From contig OY811991.1 in the NCBI GenBank assembly GCA_963681505.1, positions 248,001 through 312,000 on the forward strand: a DNA stretch of 64,000 nt. Reading direction: 5' to 3'. Positions 1-15,910 of this stretch are shown here, piece by piece (the first letter of the stretch is position 1; each line of letters opens with the position of its first letter). A program made the translations under genes and the position numbers. The notes under the pieces were generated by a model, which made no database searches, had not been told where the DNA came from, and worked only from the letters and a program-made list of their open reading frames with translations. The stretch comes from Eunapius fragilis (taxonomy: Eukaryota; Porifera; Demospongiae; Spongillida; Spongillidae).

Positions 1-3000
1 TGGAGATACTTGACTCCTGCAGGAGTCATACATATGGATATACTTGACTCCTGCAGGAGTCAAGCATAGAGATACTTGACTCCTGCAGGAGTCATACATC
101 ATGACATACTTGACTCCTGCAGGAGACGTACATAATGACATACTTGACTCCTACAGGAGTCATGCATTGAGATACTTGACTCCTGCAGGAGTCATACATA
201 CCAACATACTTGACTCCTGCAGGAGTCATGCATTGAGATAATTGACTCCTGCAGGAGTCATACATACCAACATAATTGACTACTGCAGGAGTCATACATG
301 GACATACTTGACTCCTGCAGGAGTCATACATAATGACATACTTGACTACTGCTGGAGTCATACATAATGACATACTTGACTACTGCAGGAGACGTACATA
401 ATGACATCCTTGACTCCTGCAGGAGTCATGCATTGAGATACTTGACTCCAGCAGGAGTCATACATACCACCATACTTGACTCCTGCAGGAGTCATGCATT
501 GAGATACTTGACTCCTGCAGGAGTCATACATACGAACATACTTGACTCCTACAGGAGTCATACATTCAGATACATGACTCCTGCAGGAGTCATACATACC
601 ACCATACTTGACTCCTGCAGGAGTCTTACATGGAGATACTTGACTCCTTCAGGAGTCATACATTATGACATACTTGACTCCTTCAGTAGTCATGCATTGA
701 GATACTTGACTCCTGCAGGAGTCATACATACCAACATAATTGACTACTGCAGGAGTCATACATTGAGATACATGACTCCTGCAGGAGTCATACATACCAC
801 CATACTTGACTCCTGCAGGAGTCATGCATGGAGATACTTGACTCCTGCAGGAGTCATGCATGGAGATACTTGACTCCTGCAGGAGACATACATAATGACA
901 AACTTGACTCCTGGAGGAGTCATACATTGAGATACTTGACTCCCGCAGGAGTCATACATACCAACCTACTTGACTCCTGCAGGAGTCATACATGGAGATA
1001 CTTGACTCCTGCAGGAGTCATACATATGGATATACTTGACTCCTGCAGGAGTCAAGCATAGAGATACTTGACTCCTGCAGGAGTCATACATCATGACATA
1101 CTTGACTCCTACAGGAGACGTACATAATGACATACTTGACTCCTGCAGGAGTCATGCATTGAGATACTTGACTCCTGCAGGAGTCATACATACCAACATA
1201 CTTGACTCCTACAGGAGTCATACATTGAGATACATGATTCCTGCAGGAGTCATACATACCACCATACTTGTCTCCTGCATGAGTCATACATGGAGATACT
1301 TGACTCCTGCAGGAGTCATACATAATGACATACTTGACTCCTGCAGGAGTCATGCATGGAGATACTTGACTCCTGCAGGAGTCATACATAATGACATACT
1401 TGACTCCTGCAGGAGTCATGCATTGAGATTATTGACTCCTGCAGGAGTCATACATACCAACATACTTGACTAGTGCAGGAGTCATACATGGAGATACTTG
1501 ACTCCTGCAGGAGTCATACATAATGACATACTTGACTCCTGCAGGAGACGTACATAATGACATACTTGACTCCTGCAGGAGTCATGCATTGAGATACTTG
1601 ACTCCTGCAGGAGTCTTACATACCACCATACTTGACTCCTACAGGAGTCATACAATGAGATACATGACACCTGCAGGAGTCATACCTACCATTATACTTG
1701 ACTCCTGCTGGAGTCTTACATGGAGATACTTGACTCCCGCAGGAGTCAATCATAATGACATACTTGACTCCTACAGGAGTCATGCATTGAGACACTTGAC
1801 TCCCGCAGGAGTCATATATACCAACATACTTGACTCCTACAGGAGTCATACATTGAGATACATGATTCCCGCAGGAGTCATATATACCAACATACTTGAC
1901 TCCTACAGGAGTCATACATTGAGATACTTGACTCCTGCAGGAGTCATACATACCACCATACTTGACTCCTGCAGGAGTCATGCATAGAGATACATGACTC
2001 CTGCAGGAGTCATACATCATGACATACTTGACTCCTGCAGAAGTCATGCATTGAGATACTTGACTCCTGCGGGAGTCATACATACCAACATACTTGACTC
2101 CTGCAGGAGTCATACATGGAGATACTTGACTCCTGCAGGAGTCATACATACTGACATACTGGGTTCCTGCGGAGTCATACATACCAACATACTTGACTCC
2201 TGAAGGAGTCATGCATGGAGATACTTGACTCCTGCAGGAGTCATACATATGGATATACTTGACTCCTGCAGGAGTCATGCATAGAGATACTTGACTCCTG
2301 CAGGAGTCAAACATCATGACATACTTGACTCCTGCAGGTGTCATACATACTGACATACTGGACTCCAGCAGAAGTCATACATTGAGATACTTGACTCCTG
2401 CAGGAGTCATACATACCAACATACTTGACTCCTGCAGGAGTCATGCATGGAGATACTTGACTTCTGCAGGAGTCATACATAATGACAAACTTGACTCCTG
2501 GAGGAGTCATACATTGAGATACTTGACTCCTGCAGGAGTCATACATACCAACCTACTTGACTCCTGCAGGAGTCATACATGGAGATACTTGACTCCTGCA
2601 GGAGTCATACATATGGATATACTTGACTCCTGCAGGAGTCAAGTATAGAGATACTTGACTCCTGCAGGAGTCATACATCATGACATACTTGACTCCTGCA
2701 GGAGACGTACATAATGACATACTTGACTCCTGCTGGAGTCATGCATTGAGATACTTGACTCCTGCAGGAGTCATACATACCAACATACTTGACTCCTACA
2801 GGAGTCATACATTGAGATACATGACTGCTGCAGGAGTCATACATACCACCATACTTGACTCCTGCAGGAGTCATACATGGAGAGACTTGACTCCTGCAGG
2901 AGTCATGCATAATGACATACTTGACTCCTGCAGGAGTCATATATACCAGCATACTTTACTCCTACAGCAGTCATACATTGAGATACTTGACTCCTGCAGG

Positions 3001-5389
3001 AGTCATACATAATGACATACTTGACTTTTGCAGGAGCATGCATGGAGATACTTGACTCCTGCAGGAGTCATACATAATGACATACTTGACTCCTGCAGGA
3101 GTCATGCATTGAGATAGTTGACTCCTGCAGGAGTCATACATACCAACATACTTGACTAGTGCAGGAGTCATACATGGAGATACTTGACTCCTGCAGGAGT
3201 CATACATAATGACATACTTGACTCCTGCAGGAGACGTACATAATGACATACTTGACTCCTGCAGGAGTCATACATTGAGATGCATGTCTCCCGCAGGAGT
3301 CATACATACCACCATACTTGACTCATGTAGGAGTCATACATGGAGATACTTGACTCCTGCAGGAGTCATACATACATACTCCTGCAGGAGTCATACATAC
3401 ATACTTGACTCCTTTAGGAGTCATGCTTTGAGATACTTGACTCCTGCAGGAGTCATACATATGGATATTCTTGACTCCTGCAGGAGTCAAGCATAGAGAT
3501 TCTTGACTCCTGCGGGAGTCACACATCATGACATACTTGACTCCTGCAGTTGACGTACATAATGACATGCTTGACTCCTGCAGGAGACGTACATAGTGAC
3601 ATACTTGACTCCTACAGGAGTCATACATTGAGATACATGACTCCTGCAGGAGTCATACATACCACCATACTTGACTCCTGAGGAGTCATGCATTGAGATA
3701 CTTGACTCCTGCAGGAGTCATACATACGAACATACTTGACTCCTACTGGAGTCATACATTGAGATACAAGACTCCTGCAGGAGTCATACATACCACCATA
3801 CTTGACTCCTGCAGGAGTCTTACATGGAGATACTTGACTCTTGCAGGAGTCATACATAATGACATACTTGACTCCTTCAGGAGTCATGCATTGAGATACT
3901 TGACTCCTGCAGGAGTCATATATACCAACATACTTGACTCCTGCAGGAGTCATACATGGAGATACTTGACTCCTGCAGGAGTCATACATAATGACATACT
4001 TGATTCCTGCAGGAGTCATGCATTGAGGTAATTGACTCCTGCAGGAGTCATACATACCAACATAATTGACTACTGCAGGAGTCATACATGGACATACTTG
4101 ACTCCTGCAGGAGTCATACATAATGACATACTTGACTACTGCAGGAGTCATACATAATGACAAACTGGACTCCTGCAGGAGACGTACATTAATGACATAC
4201 TTGACTCCTGCAGGAGTCATGCATTGAGATACTTGACTCCTGCAGGAGTCATACATACCACCATACTTGACTCCTGCAGGAGTCATGCATTGAGATACTT
4301 CACTCCTGCAGGAGTCATACATACCACCATACTTGACTCCTGAGGAGTCATGCATTGAGATACTTGACTCCTGCAGGAGTCATACATACCACCATACTTG
4401 ACTCCTGCAGGAGTCATACAATGAGATACATGACTCCTGCAGGAGTCATACATACCACCATCCTTGACTCCTGCAGGAGTCTTACATGGAGATACTTGAC
4501 TCCTGCAGGAGTCATACATAATGACATACTTGACTCCTTCAGTAGTCATGCATTGAGATACTTAACTCCTGCAGGAGTCATATATACCAACATACTTGAC
4601 TCCTACAGGAGTCATACATTGAGATACTTGACTCCTGCAGGAGTCATACATACCAAAATACTTGACTCCTGCAGGAATCATACATAATGACATACTTGAC
4701 TCCTGCAGGAGTCATGCATGGAGATACTTGACTCCAGCAGGAGTCATACATAATGATATACTTGACTCCTGCAGGAGTCATGCATAGAGATAATTGACTC
4801 CTGCAGGAGTCGTACATACCAACATACTTGACTAGTGCAGGAGTCATACATGGAGATACTTGACTCCTGCAGGAGTCATACATAATGACATACTTGACTC
4901 CTGCAGGAGTCATACATCATGAACTTGACTCCTGCAGGAGTCATGCATTGAGATTATTGACTCCTGCAGGAGTCATACATACCACCATACTTGACTCCTA
5001 CAGGAGTCATACATAATGACATACTTGACTCCTGCAGGAGTCATACATATCAACATACTTGACTCTTACTGGAGTCATGCATTGGGATACTTGACACCTG
5101 CAGGTGTCATACATACTTACATACTGGACTCCTGCAGGAGACATACATTGAGATACTTGACTCCTGCAGGAGTCATACATACCAACATACTTGACTCCTG
5201 CAGGAGTCATGCATGTAGACACTTGACTCCTGCAGGAGTCATGCATGGAGATACTTGACTCCTGCAGGAGTCATACATAATGACATACTTGACTCCTGCA
5301 GGAGACGTACATAATGACATACTTGACTCCTGCAGGAGTCATGTATTGAGATACTTGACTCCTGCAGGAGACATACATACCAACATACT

Positions 5390-6878
5390 TGACTCCTACA
5401 GGAGTCATACATTGATATACATGACTCCTGCAGGAGTCATACATACCACCATACTTGACTCCTGCAGGAGTCATACATGGAGATACTTGACTCCAGCAGG
5501 AGTCATACATAATGACATACTTGACTCCTTCAGGAGTCATGCATTGAGATACTTGACTCCTGCAGGAGTCATATATACCAACAAACTTGACTCCTACAGG
5601 AGTCATACATTGAGATACTTGACTCCTGCAGGAGTCATGCATACCAGCATACTTGACTCCTGCAGGAGTCATGCATGGAGATACTTGACTCCTGCAGGAG
5701 TCATGCCTGGAGATACTTGACTCCTGCAGGAGTCATACATAATGACATACTTGACTCCTGCAGGAGTCATGCATGGAGATACTTGACTCCTGCAGGAGTC
5801 ATACATAATGATATACTTGACTCCTGCAGGAGTCATGCTTTGAGATAATTGACTCCTGCAGGAGTCATACATACCAACATACTTGACTAGTGCAGGAGTC
5901 ATACATGGAGATACTTGACTCCTGTAGGAGTCATACATAATGACATACTTGACTCCTGCAGGAGTCATACATCATGAACTTGACTCCTGCAGGAGTCATG
6001 CATTGAGATACTTGACTCCTGCAGGAGTCATACATACCACCAAACTTGACTCCTACAGGAGTCATACATTGAGATACATGACTCCTGCAGGAGTCATACA
6101 CACCACTATACTTGACTCCTGCAGGAGTCTTACATGGAGATACTTGACTCCTGCAGGAGTAATTCATAATGACATACTTGACTCCTTCAGGAGTCATGCA
6201 TTGGGATACTTGACACCTGCAGGTGTCATACATACTGACATACTGGACTCCTGCAGGAGACATACATTGAGATACTTGACTCCTGCAGGAGTCATACATA
6301 CCAACATACTGGACTCCTGCAGGAGACATACATTGAGATACTTGACTCCTGCAGGAGTCATACATACCAACATACTTGACTCCTGCAGAGGTCATGCATG
6401 TAGATACTTGACTCCTGCAGGAGTCATGCATGGAGATACTTGACTCCTGCAGGAGTCATACATATGGATATACTTGACTCCTGCAGGAGTCATGCATAGA
6501 GATATTTGACTCCTGCAGGAGTCATACATCATGACATACATGACTCCTGCAGGAGTCATGCATTGAGATACTTCACTCCTGCAGGTGTCATACATACTGA
6601 CATACATGACTCCTGCAAGAGTCATACATTGAGATACTTGACTCCTGCAGGAGTCATACATACCAACATACTTCACTCCTACAGGAGTCATACATTGAGA
6701 TACATGACTCCTGCAGGAGTCATACATACCACCATACTTGACTCCTGCAGGAGTCATGCATAGAGATACTTGACTCCTGCAGGAGTCATACATCATGACA
6801 TACTTGACTCCTGCAGGAGTCATGCATTGAGATACTTGACTCCTGCAGGAGTCATACATACCACCTTACATGACTCCT
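5390..6878. repeat. 1481-bp tandem segmental duplication, copy 1
   Basis: Sequence from 5390 reappears 1481 bp downstream (6871-8359). The two copies agree wherever I compared them, including rare variants such as CACTTGACTC and GGAGTAATTCATAATG. Divergence begins at the base before 5390/6871 and again at 6879/8360. The ends share the 8-mer TGACTCCT, so unequal exchange between satellite units explains the event. Confidence 0.9.
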
Positions 6879-8359
6879 ACAGGAGTCATACATTGATATA
6901 CATGACTCCTGCAGGAGTCATACATACCACCATACTTGACTCCTGCAGGAGTCATACATGGAGATACTTGACTCCAGCAGGAGTCATACATAATGACATA
7001 CTTGACTCCTTCAGGAGTCATGCATTGAGATACTTGACTCCTGCAGGAGTCATATATACCAACAAACTTGACTCCTACAGGAGTCATACATTGAGATACT
7101 TGACTCCTGCAGGAGTCATGCATACCAGCATACTTGACTCCTGCAGGAGTCATGCATGGAGATACTTGACTCCTGCAGGAGTCATGCCTGGAGATACTTG
7201 ACTCCTGCAGGAGTCATACATAATGACATACTTGACTCCTGCAGGAGTCATGCATGGAGATACTTGACTCCTGCAGGAGTCATACATAATGATATACTTG
7301 ACTCCTGCAGGAGTCATGCTTTGAGATAATTGACTCCTGCAGGAGTCATACATACCAACATACTTGACTAGTGCAGGAGTCATACATGGAGATACTTGAC
7401 TCCTGTAGGAGTCATACATAATGACATACTTGACTCCTGCAGGAGTCATACATCATGAACTTGACTCCTGCAGGAGTCATGCATTGAGATACTTGACTCC
7501 TGCAGGAGTCATACATACCACCAAACTTGACTCCTACAGGAGTCATACATTGAGATACATGACTCCTGCAGGAGTCATACACACCACTATACTTGACTCC
7601 TGCAGGAGTCTTACATGGAGATACTTGACTCCTGCAGGAGTAATTCATAATGACATACTTGACTCCTTCAGGAGTCATGCATTGGGATACTTGACACCTG
7701 CAGGTGTCATACATACTGACATACTGGACTCCTGCAGGAGACATACATTGAGATACTTGACTCCTGCAGGAGTCATACATACCAACATACTGGACTCCTG
7801 CAGGAGACATACATTGAGATACTTGACTCCTGCAGGAGTCATACATACCAACATACTTGACTCCTGCAGAGGTCATGCATGTAGATACTTGACTCCTGCA
7901 GGAGTCATGCATGGAGATACTTGACTCCTGCAGGAGTCATACATATGGATATACTTGACTCCTGCAGGAGTCATGCATAGAGATATTTGACTCCTGCAGG
8001 AGTCATACATCATGACATACATGACTCCTGCAGGAGTCATGCATTGAGATACTTCACTCCTGCAGGTGTCATACATACTGACATACATGACTCCTGCAAG
8101 AGTCATACATTGAGATACTTGACTCCTGCAGGAGTCATACATACCAACATACTTCACTCCTACAGGAGTCATACATTGAGATACATGACTCCTGCAGGAG
8201 TCATACATACCACCATACTTGACTCCTGCAGGAGTCATGCATAGAGATACTTGACTCCTGCAGGAGTCATACATCATGACATACTTGACTCCTGCAGGAG
8301 TCATGCATTGAGATACTTGACTCCTGCAGGAGTCATACATACCACCTTACATGACTCCT
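6871..8359. repeat. 1481-bp tandem segmental duplication, copy 2
   Basis: This is the second copy of the 5390-6878 segment. The lack of visible differences over about 1.48 kb, within an array whose neighbouring units differ at many positions, means the duplication is very recent or is an assembly artefact. Confidence 0.9.
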
Positions 8360-9665
8360 GCAGGAGTCATACATACCACCATACTTGACTCCTGCAGGAG
8401 TCATGCATAGAGATACATGACTCCTGCAGGAGTCATACATAATGACATACTTGACTCCTGCAGGAGTCATACATCATGACATACTTGACTCCTGCAGGAG
8501 TCATGCATTGAGATACTTGACTCCTGCAGGAGTCATACATACCACCTTACTTGACTCCTACAGGAGTCATACATTGAGATACATGACTCCTGCAGGAGTC
8601 GTACATACCACTATACTTGACTCCTACAGGAGTCATACATTGAGATACATGACTCCTGCAGGAGTCATACATACCACTATACTTGACTCCTGCAGGAGTC
8701 TTACATGGAGATACTTGACTCCTGCAGGAGTCATACATCATGACATACTTGACTCCTGCAGGAGTCATGCATAGAGATACTTGACTCCTGAAGGAGTCAT
8801 ACATCATGACATACTTGACTCCTGCAGGAGACGCACATAATGACATACTTGACTCCTGCAGGAGTCATGCATTGAGATACTTGACTTCTGCAGGAGTCAT
8901 ACATACCAACATACTTGACTCCTACAGGAGTCATACATGGAGATACATGACTTCTGCAGGAGTCATACATGGAGATACTTGACTCCTGCAGGAGTCATAC
9001 ATACCTACATACTTGACTCCTACAGGTGTCATACATGGAGATACATGACTCCTGCAGGAGTCATACAAGGAGATACATGACTCCTGCAGGAGTCATCAAT
9101 ATTGACATGCTTCTCTCCTGTAGGAGTCATGCATACAGATACTTGACTCCTGCAGGAGTCATACATACTAACATACTGGACTCCTGCAGGAGTCATGTAA
9201 TGAGATACTTGACTCCTGCAGGAGTCATACATACCAACATACTTGACTCCTGCAGGAGTCATACATGTAGATACTTGACTCCTGCAGTAGTCATACATAA
9301 TGACATAATTGACTCCTGCAGGAGTCATACATCATGACATACTTGACTTCTGCAGGAGTCATGCATTGAGATACTTGACTCCTGTAGGAGTCATACATAT
9401 TGACATACTGGGCTCCTGCGGAGTCATTCATTGAGATACTTGACTCCTGCAGGAGTCATTCATACCAACATACTTGACTCCTGCAGGAGGCATACATGGA
9501 GATACATGACTCCTGCAGGAGTCATACATTGACATACTTGATTCCTGCAGGAGTCATACATACCAACATACTTGACTCCTGCAGGAGTCATACATTGGGA
9601 TACTTGACTCCTGCAGGAGTCATACATAATGACATACTTGACTCCTGCAGGAGTCATGCATGGAG

Positions 9666-9699
9666 ATTATGTATGACTCCTGCAGGAGTCATACATAAT
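9666..9699. other. 34-bp perfect palindrome (inverted satellite unit)
   Basis: One satellite core has the same linker on both sides in inverted orientation. ATTATGTATGACTCCTG is followed directly by its exact reverse complement, extending the usual 18-bp dyad to 34 bp. The left arm is a piece of linker reading backwards relative to the array, so this marks a micro-inversion or hairpin-repair scar. Confidence 0.85.
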
Positions 9700-12600
9700 G
9701 ACATACTTGACTCCTGCAGGAGACGTACATAATGACATACTTGACTCCTGCAGCAGTCATGTATTGAGATACTTGACTCCTGCAGGAGTCATACATACCA
9801 ACATACTTGACTCCTACAGGAGTCATACATTGAGATACATGACTCCTGCAGGAGTCATACATACCAACATACTTGAATCCTGCAGGAGTCTTACATGGTG
9901 ATACTTGACTCCTGCAGGAGTCATACATAATGACATACTTGACTCCTTCAGGAGTCATGCATTGAGTTACTTGACTCCTGCAGGAGTCATACATACCACC
10001 ATACTTGACTCCTGCAGGAGTCATGCATTGAGATACTTGACTCCTGCAGGAGTCGATCATACATACGAACACACTTGACTCCTACAGGAGTCATACATTG
10101 AGATACAAGACTCCTGCAGGAGTCATACATACCACCATACTTGACTCCTGCAGGAGTCTTACATGGAGATACTTGACTCCTGCAGGAGTCATACATATGG
10201 ATATTCTTGACTCCTGCAGGAGTCAAGCATAGAGATACTTGACTCCTGTGGGAGTCATACATCATGACATACTTGACTCCTGCAGGAGACGTACATAATG
10301 ACATACTTGACTCCTGCAGGAGTCATGCATTGAGATACTTGACTCCTGCAGGAGTCATACATACCAACATACTTGACTCCTACAGGAGTCATACATTGAG
10401 ATACATGACTCCTGCAGGAGTCATACATACCACCATACTTGACTCCTGCAGGAGTCATACATGGAGATACTTGACTCCTGCAGGAGTCATACATATTGAC
10501 ATACTTGACTCCTTCAGGAGTCATGCATTGAGATACTTGACTCCTGCAGGAGTCATATATACCAACATACTTGACTCACACAGGAGTCATACATTGAGAT
10601 ACTTGACTCCTGCAGGAGTCATGCATACCAGCATACTTGACTCCTGCAGGAGTCATACATGGAGATACTTGACTCCTGCAGGAGTCATACATAATGATAT
10701 ACTTGACTCCTGCAGGAGTCATGCATGGAGATACTTGACTCCTGCAGGAGTCATACATAATGACATACTTGACTCTTGCAGGAGTCATGCATTGAGATAA
10801 TTGACTCCTGCAGGAGTCACACATACCAACATACTTGACTAGTGCAGGAGTCATACATGGAGATACTTGACTCCTGCAGGAGTCATACATAATGACATAC
10901 TTGACTCCAGCAGGAGTCATACATCATGACATACTTGACTCCTGCAGGAGTCATGCATTGAGATACTTGACTCCTGCAGGAGTCATACATTATGACATAC
11001 TTGACTCCCGCAGGAGTCATGCATTGACATAATTGACTCCTGCAGGAGTCATACATACCAACATACTTGACTAGTGCAGGAGTCATACATGGAGATACTT
11101 GACTCCTGCGGGAGTCATACATAATGACATACTTGACTCCTGCAGGAGACGTACATAATGACATACTTGACTCCTACAGGAGTCATACATTGAGATACAT
11201 GACTCCTGAAGGAGTCATACATACCACCATACTTGACTCCTGCAGGAGTCATGCATTGAGATACTTGACTCCTGCAGGAGTCATACATACGAAAATACTT
11301 GACTCCTACAGGAGTCATGCATTGAGATACAAGACTCCTGCAGGAGTCATATATACCAACATACTTGACTCCTACAGGAGTCATACATTGAGATACTTGA
11401 CTCCAGCAGGAGTCATACATACCAACATACTTGACTCCTGCAGGAGTCATACATGGAGATACTTGACTCCTGCAGGAGTCATACATAATGACATACTTGA
11501 CTCCTGCAGGAGTCATGCATTGAGATAATTGACTCCTGCAGGAGTCATACATACCAACATAATTGACTACTGCAGGAGTCATACATGGACATTCTTGACT
11601 CCTGCAGGAGTCATACATAATGACATACTTGACTACTGCAGGAGTCATACATAATGACAAACTGGACTCCTGCAGGAGACGTACATAATGACATACTTGA
11701 CTCCTGCAGGAGTCATCATTGAGATACTTCACTCCTGCAGGAGTCATACATGCGAACATACTTGACTCCTACAGGAGTCATACATTGAGATACATGACTC
11801 CTGCAGGAGTCATACATACCACCATACTTGACTCCTGCAGGAGTCTTACATGGAGATACATGACTACTGCAGGAGTCATACATAATGACATACTTGACTC
11901 CTTCAGTAGTCATGCATTGAGATACTTAACTCCTGCAGGAGTCATATATACCAACATACTTGACTCCTACAGGAGTCATACATTGAGATACTTGCCTCCT
12001 GCAGGAGTCGTACATACCAAAATACTTGACTCCTGCAGGAATCATACATGGAGATACTTGACTCCTGCAGGAGTCATACATACGAACATACTTGACTCCT
12101 ACAGGAGTCATACATTGAGATACATGACTCCTGCAGGAGTCATACATACCACCATACTTGACTCCTGCAGGAGTCTTACATGGAGATACTTGACTCCTGC
12201 AGGAGTCATACATAATGACATACTTGACTCCTGCAGGAGTCATGCATTGAGATAATTGACTCCTGCAGGAGTCATACATACCAACATAATTGACTACTGC
12301 AGGAGTCATACATGGACAAACTTGACTCCTGCAGGAGTCATACATAATGACATACTTGACTCCTGCAGGAGTCATACAAAATGACATACTTGACTCCTGC
12401 AGGAGACGTACATAATGACATACTTGACTCCTTCAGGAGTCATGCATTGAGATACTTGACTCCTGCAGGAGTCATATATACCAACATACTTGACTCCTAC
12501 AGGAGTCATACATTGAGATACTTGACTCCTGCAGGAGTCATGCATACCAGCATACTTGACTCCTGCAGGAGTCATGCATGGAGATACTTGACTCCTGAAG

Positions 12601-13170
12601 GAGTCATACATAATGACATACTTGACTCCTGCAGGAGACGTACATAATGATATACTTGACTCCTGCAGGAGTCATGCATTGAGATACTCGACTCCTGCAG
12701 GAGTCATACATACCACCATACTTGACTCATGCAGGAGTTATGCATTGAGATACTTGACTCCTGCAGGAGTCATACATACGAACATACTTGACTCCTACAG
12801 GAGTCATACATTGAGATACATGACTCCTGCAGGAGTCATACATACCACCATACTTGACTCCTGCAGGAGTCTTACATGGAGATACTAGACTCCTGCAGGA
12901 GTAATACATAATGACATAATTGACTACTGCAGGAGTCATACATGGACATCCTTGACTCCTGCATGAGTAATACATAATGACATACTTGACTACTGCAGGA
13001 GTCATACAAAATGACATACTTGACTCCTGCAGGAGACGTACATAATGACATACTTGACTCCTGCAGGAGTCATGCATTGAGATACTTGACTCCTGCAGGA
13101 GTCATACATACCAACATACTTGACTCCTACAGGAGTCATACATTGATATACATGACTCCTGCAGGAGTCA

Positions 13171-13200
13171 TGTATATCAATGTATATCAATCATGTATAT
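13171..13200. other. Junction between palindromic satellite and 12-mer array
   Basis: The last palindromic core ends near 13170. It is followed by the 10-mer TGTATATCAA twice (13171-13190), then TCATGTATAT, and the first GGGATTGG unit starts at 13201. The short AT-rich bridge belongs to neither family. Confidence 0.8.
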
Positions 13201-13349
13201 GGGATTGGTAGTGGTAGTGGGATTGGTAGTGGGATTGGTAGTGGGATTGGTAGTGGTAGTGGTAGTGGGATTGGTAGTGGGATTGGTAGTGGGATTGGTA
13301 GTGGGATTGGTAGTGGGATTGGTAGTGGGATTGGAAGTGGGATTCGTAG

Positions 13350-15910
13350 TTGGATTGGTAGTGGTAGTGGTAGTGGTATTGGTAGTTCGATTGGTAGTGG
13401 GATTGGTAGTGGGATTGGTAGTGGGAATGGTAGTGGGATTGGTAGTGGTAGTGGTAGTGGGATTGGTAGTGGTAGTGGTAGTGGGATTGGTAGTGGTTGT
13501 GGTAGTGGTAGTGGGATTGGTAGTGGTAGTGGGATTGGTAGTGGTAGTGGGATTGGTAGTGGGATTGGTAGTGGGATTGGTAGTGGGATTGGTAGTGGGA
13601 TTGGTAGTGGGATTGGTAGTGGGATTGGTAGTGGGATTGGTAGTGGGATTGGTAGTGGGATTGGTAGTGGGATTGGTTGTGGGATTGGTAGAGGTAGTGG
13701 TAGTGGTAGTGGGATTGGTAGTGGGATTGGTTGTGGGATTGGTAGTGGGATTAGTAGTGGGATTGGTTGTGGGATTGGTAGTGGGATTGGTAGTGGGATT
13801 GGTAGTAGGATTGGTAGTGGGATTGGTAGTGGGATTGGTAGTGGGATTGGTAGTGGGATTGGTAGTGGGATTGGTAGTGGGATTGGTAGTGGGATTGGTA
13901 GTGGGATTGGTAGTGGGATTGGTAGTGGGATTGGTAGTGGTAGTGGTAGAGGTAGTGGGATTGGTAGTGGGATTGTAAATGGTAGTGGTAGTGGTAGTGG
14001 GATTGGTAGTGGGATTGGTAGTGGGATTGGTAGTGGGATTGGTAGTGGGATTTGTAATGGGATTGGTATTGGGATTGATAGTGGGATTGGTAGTGGGATT
14101 GGTAGTGGGATTGGTAGTGGGATTGGTAGTGGGATTGGTAGTGGGATTGGTAGTGGGATTGGTAGTGGGATTGGAAGAGGGATTGGTAGTGGGATTGGTA
14201 GTGGGATTGGTAGTGGGATTGGTAGTGGATTTGGTAGTGATAGTGGTAGTGGGATTGGTAGTGGTTGTGGTAGAGGTAGTGGGATTGGTAGTGGGATTGG
14301 TAATGGTAGTGGTAGTGGTTGTGGGATTGGTAGTGGGATTGGTAGTGGGATTGGTAGTGGGATTGGTAGTGGGATTGGTAGTGGGATTGGTAGTGGGATT
14401 GGTAGTGGGATTGGTAGTGGGATTGGTAGTGGGATTGGTAGTGGGATTGGTAGTAGGATTGGTAGTGGGATTGATAGTGGGATTGGTAGTGGGATTGGTA
14501 GTGGGATTGGTAGTGGGATTGGTAGTGGTAGTGGTAGAGGTAGTGGGATTGGTAGTGGGATTGTAAATGGTAGTGGTAGTGGTAGTGGGATTGGTAGTGG
14601 GATTGGTAGTGGGATTGGTAGTGGGATTGGTAGTGGGATTGGTAGTGGGATTGGTAGTGGGATTGGTAGTGGGATTGGTAGTGGGATTGGTAGTGGGATT
14701 GGTAGTGGTAGTGGTAGTGGGATTGGTAGTGGGATTGGTAGTGGGATTGGTAGTGGGATTGGTAGTGGGATTGGTAGTAGGATTGGTAGTGGGATTGGTA
14801 GTGGGATTGGTAGTGGGATTGGTAGTGGGATTGGTAGTGGGATTGGTAGTGGGATTGGTAGTGGGATTGGTAGTGGGATTGGTAGTGGGATTGGTAGTGG
14901 GATTGGTAGTGGGATTGGTAGTGGGATTGGTAGTGGGATTGGTAGTGGGATTGGTAGTGGGATTGGTAGTGGGATTGGTAGTGGGATTGGTAGTGGGATT
15001 GGTAGTGGGATTGGTAGTGGGATTGGTAGTGGGATTGGTAGTGGGATTGGTAGTGGGATTGGTAGTGGGATTGGTAGTGGGATTGGTAGTGGGATTGGTA
15101 GTGGGATTGGTAGTGGGATTGGTAGTGGGATTGGTAGTGGGATTGGTAGTGGTAGTGGTAGAGGTAGTGGGATTGGTAGTGGGATTGTAAATGGTAGTGG
15201 TAGTGGTAGTGGGATTGGTAGTGGGATTGGTAGTGGGATTGGTAGTGGGATTGGTAGTGGGATTGGTAGTGGGATTGGTAGTGGGATTGGTAGTGGGATT
15301 GGTAGTGGGATTGGCAGTGGGATTGGTAGTGGTAGTGGTAGTGGGATTGGTAGTGGGATTGGTAGTGGGATTGGTAGTGGGATTATTAGTGGGATTGGTA
15401 GTGGGATTGGTTGTGGGATTGGTAGTGGGATTGGTAGTGGGATTGGTAGTGGTAGTGGTAGTGGGATTGGTAGTGGGATTGGTAGTGGGATTGGTAGTGG
15501 GATTAGTAGTGGGATTGGAAATGGGATTGGTATTGGGATTGGTAGTGGGATTGGTAGTGGGATTGGTAGTGGAATTGGTAGTGGTAGTGGTAGTGGGATT
15601 GGTAGTGGTAGTGGTAGAGGTAGTGGGATTGGTAGTGGGATTGGTAATGGTAGTGGTACTGGTTGTGGGATTGGTAGTGGGATTGGTAGTGGGATTGGTA
15701 GTGGGATTGGTAGTGGGATTGGTAGTGGGATTGGTAGTGGGATTGGTAGTGGGATTGGGAGTGGGATTGGTAGTGGGATTGGTAGTGGGATTGGTAGTGG
15801 GATTGGTAGTGGGATTGGTAGTGGGATTGGTAGTGGGATTGGTAGTGGGATTGGTAGTGGGATTGTTAGTGGTAGTGGTAGAGGCAGTGGGATTGGTAGT
15901 GGGATTGTAA
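13350..15910. repeat. Segmental duplication within the 12-mer array, copy 1 (pair near 20530-23365)
   Basis: The order of rare variants here (TTCGTAGTTGG, GGTAGTTCG, TTTGTAATGGG, GATTGATAGTGG, GTAAATGG modules, GGTATTGGG) is repeated at about 20530-23365. The offset drifts in steps (about 7190, 7467, 7419, 7455 bp). All steps after the first are multiples of 12, as expected if whole units were gained or lost after the duplication. Confidence 0.75.

Larger units (their letters stand above)
1..13170. repeat. Palindromic 32/34-bp satellite array (left block)
   Basis: The block is head-to-tail repetition of units centred on the perfect 18-bp palindrome TGACTCCTGCAGGAGTCA (PstI and SbfI sites inside), joined by 14-16 bp linkers such as TACATACCAACATACT, TACATAATGACATACT and TGCATTGAGATACT. 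Units with the first two linker types are 34 bp and those with the last are 32 bp. They often alternate, giving a 66-bp dimer. Because 66 is a multiple of three, and the core reads the same on both strands, open frames of 60-250 codons appear on both strands with LDSCRSH/LTPAGVIH on one and MTPAGVKY/MYDSCRSQV on the other. These are not genes. Point variants (TCCTACAGG, TCCAGCAGG, CTAGTGCAGG, GAGACGTACAT) recur in blocks and show higher-order amplification. Confidence 0.97.
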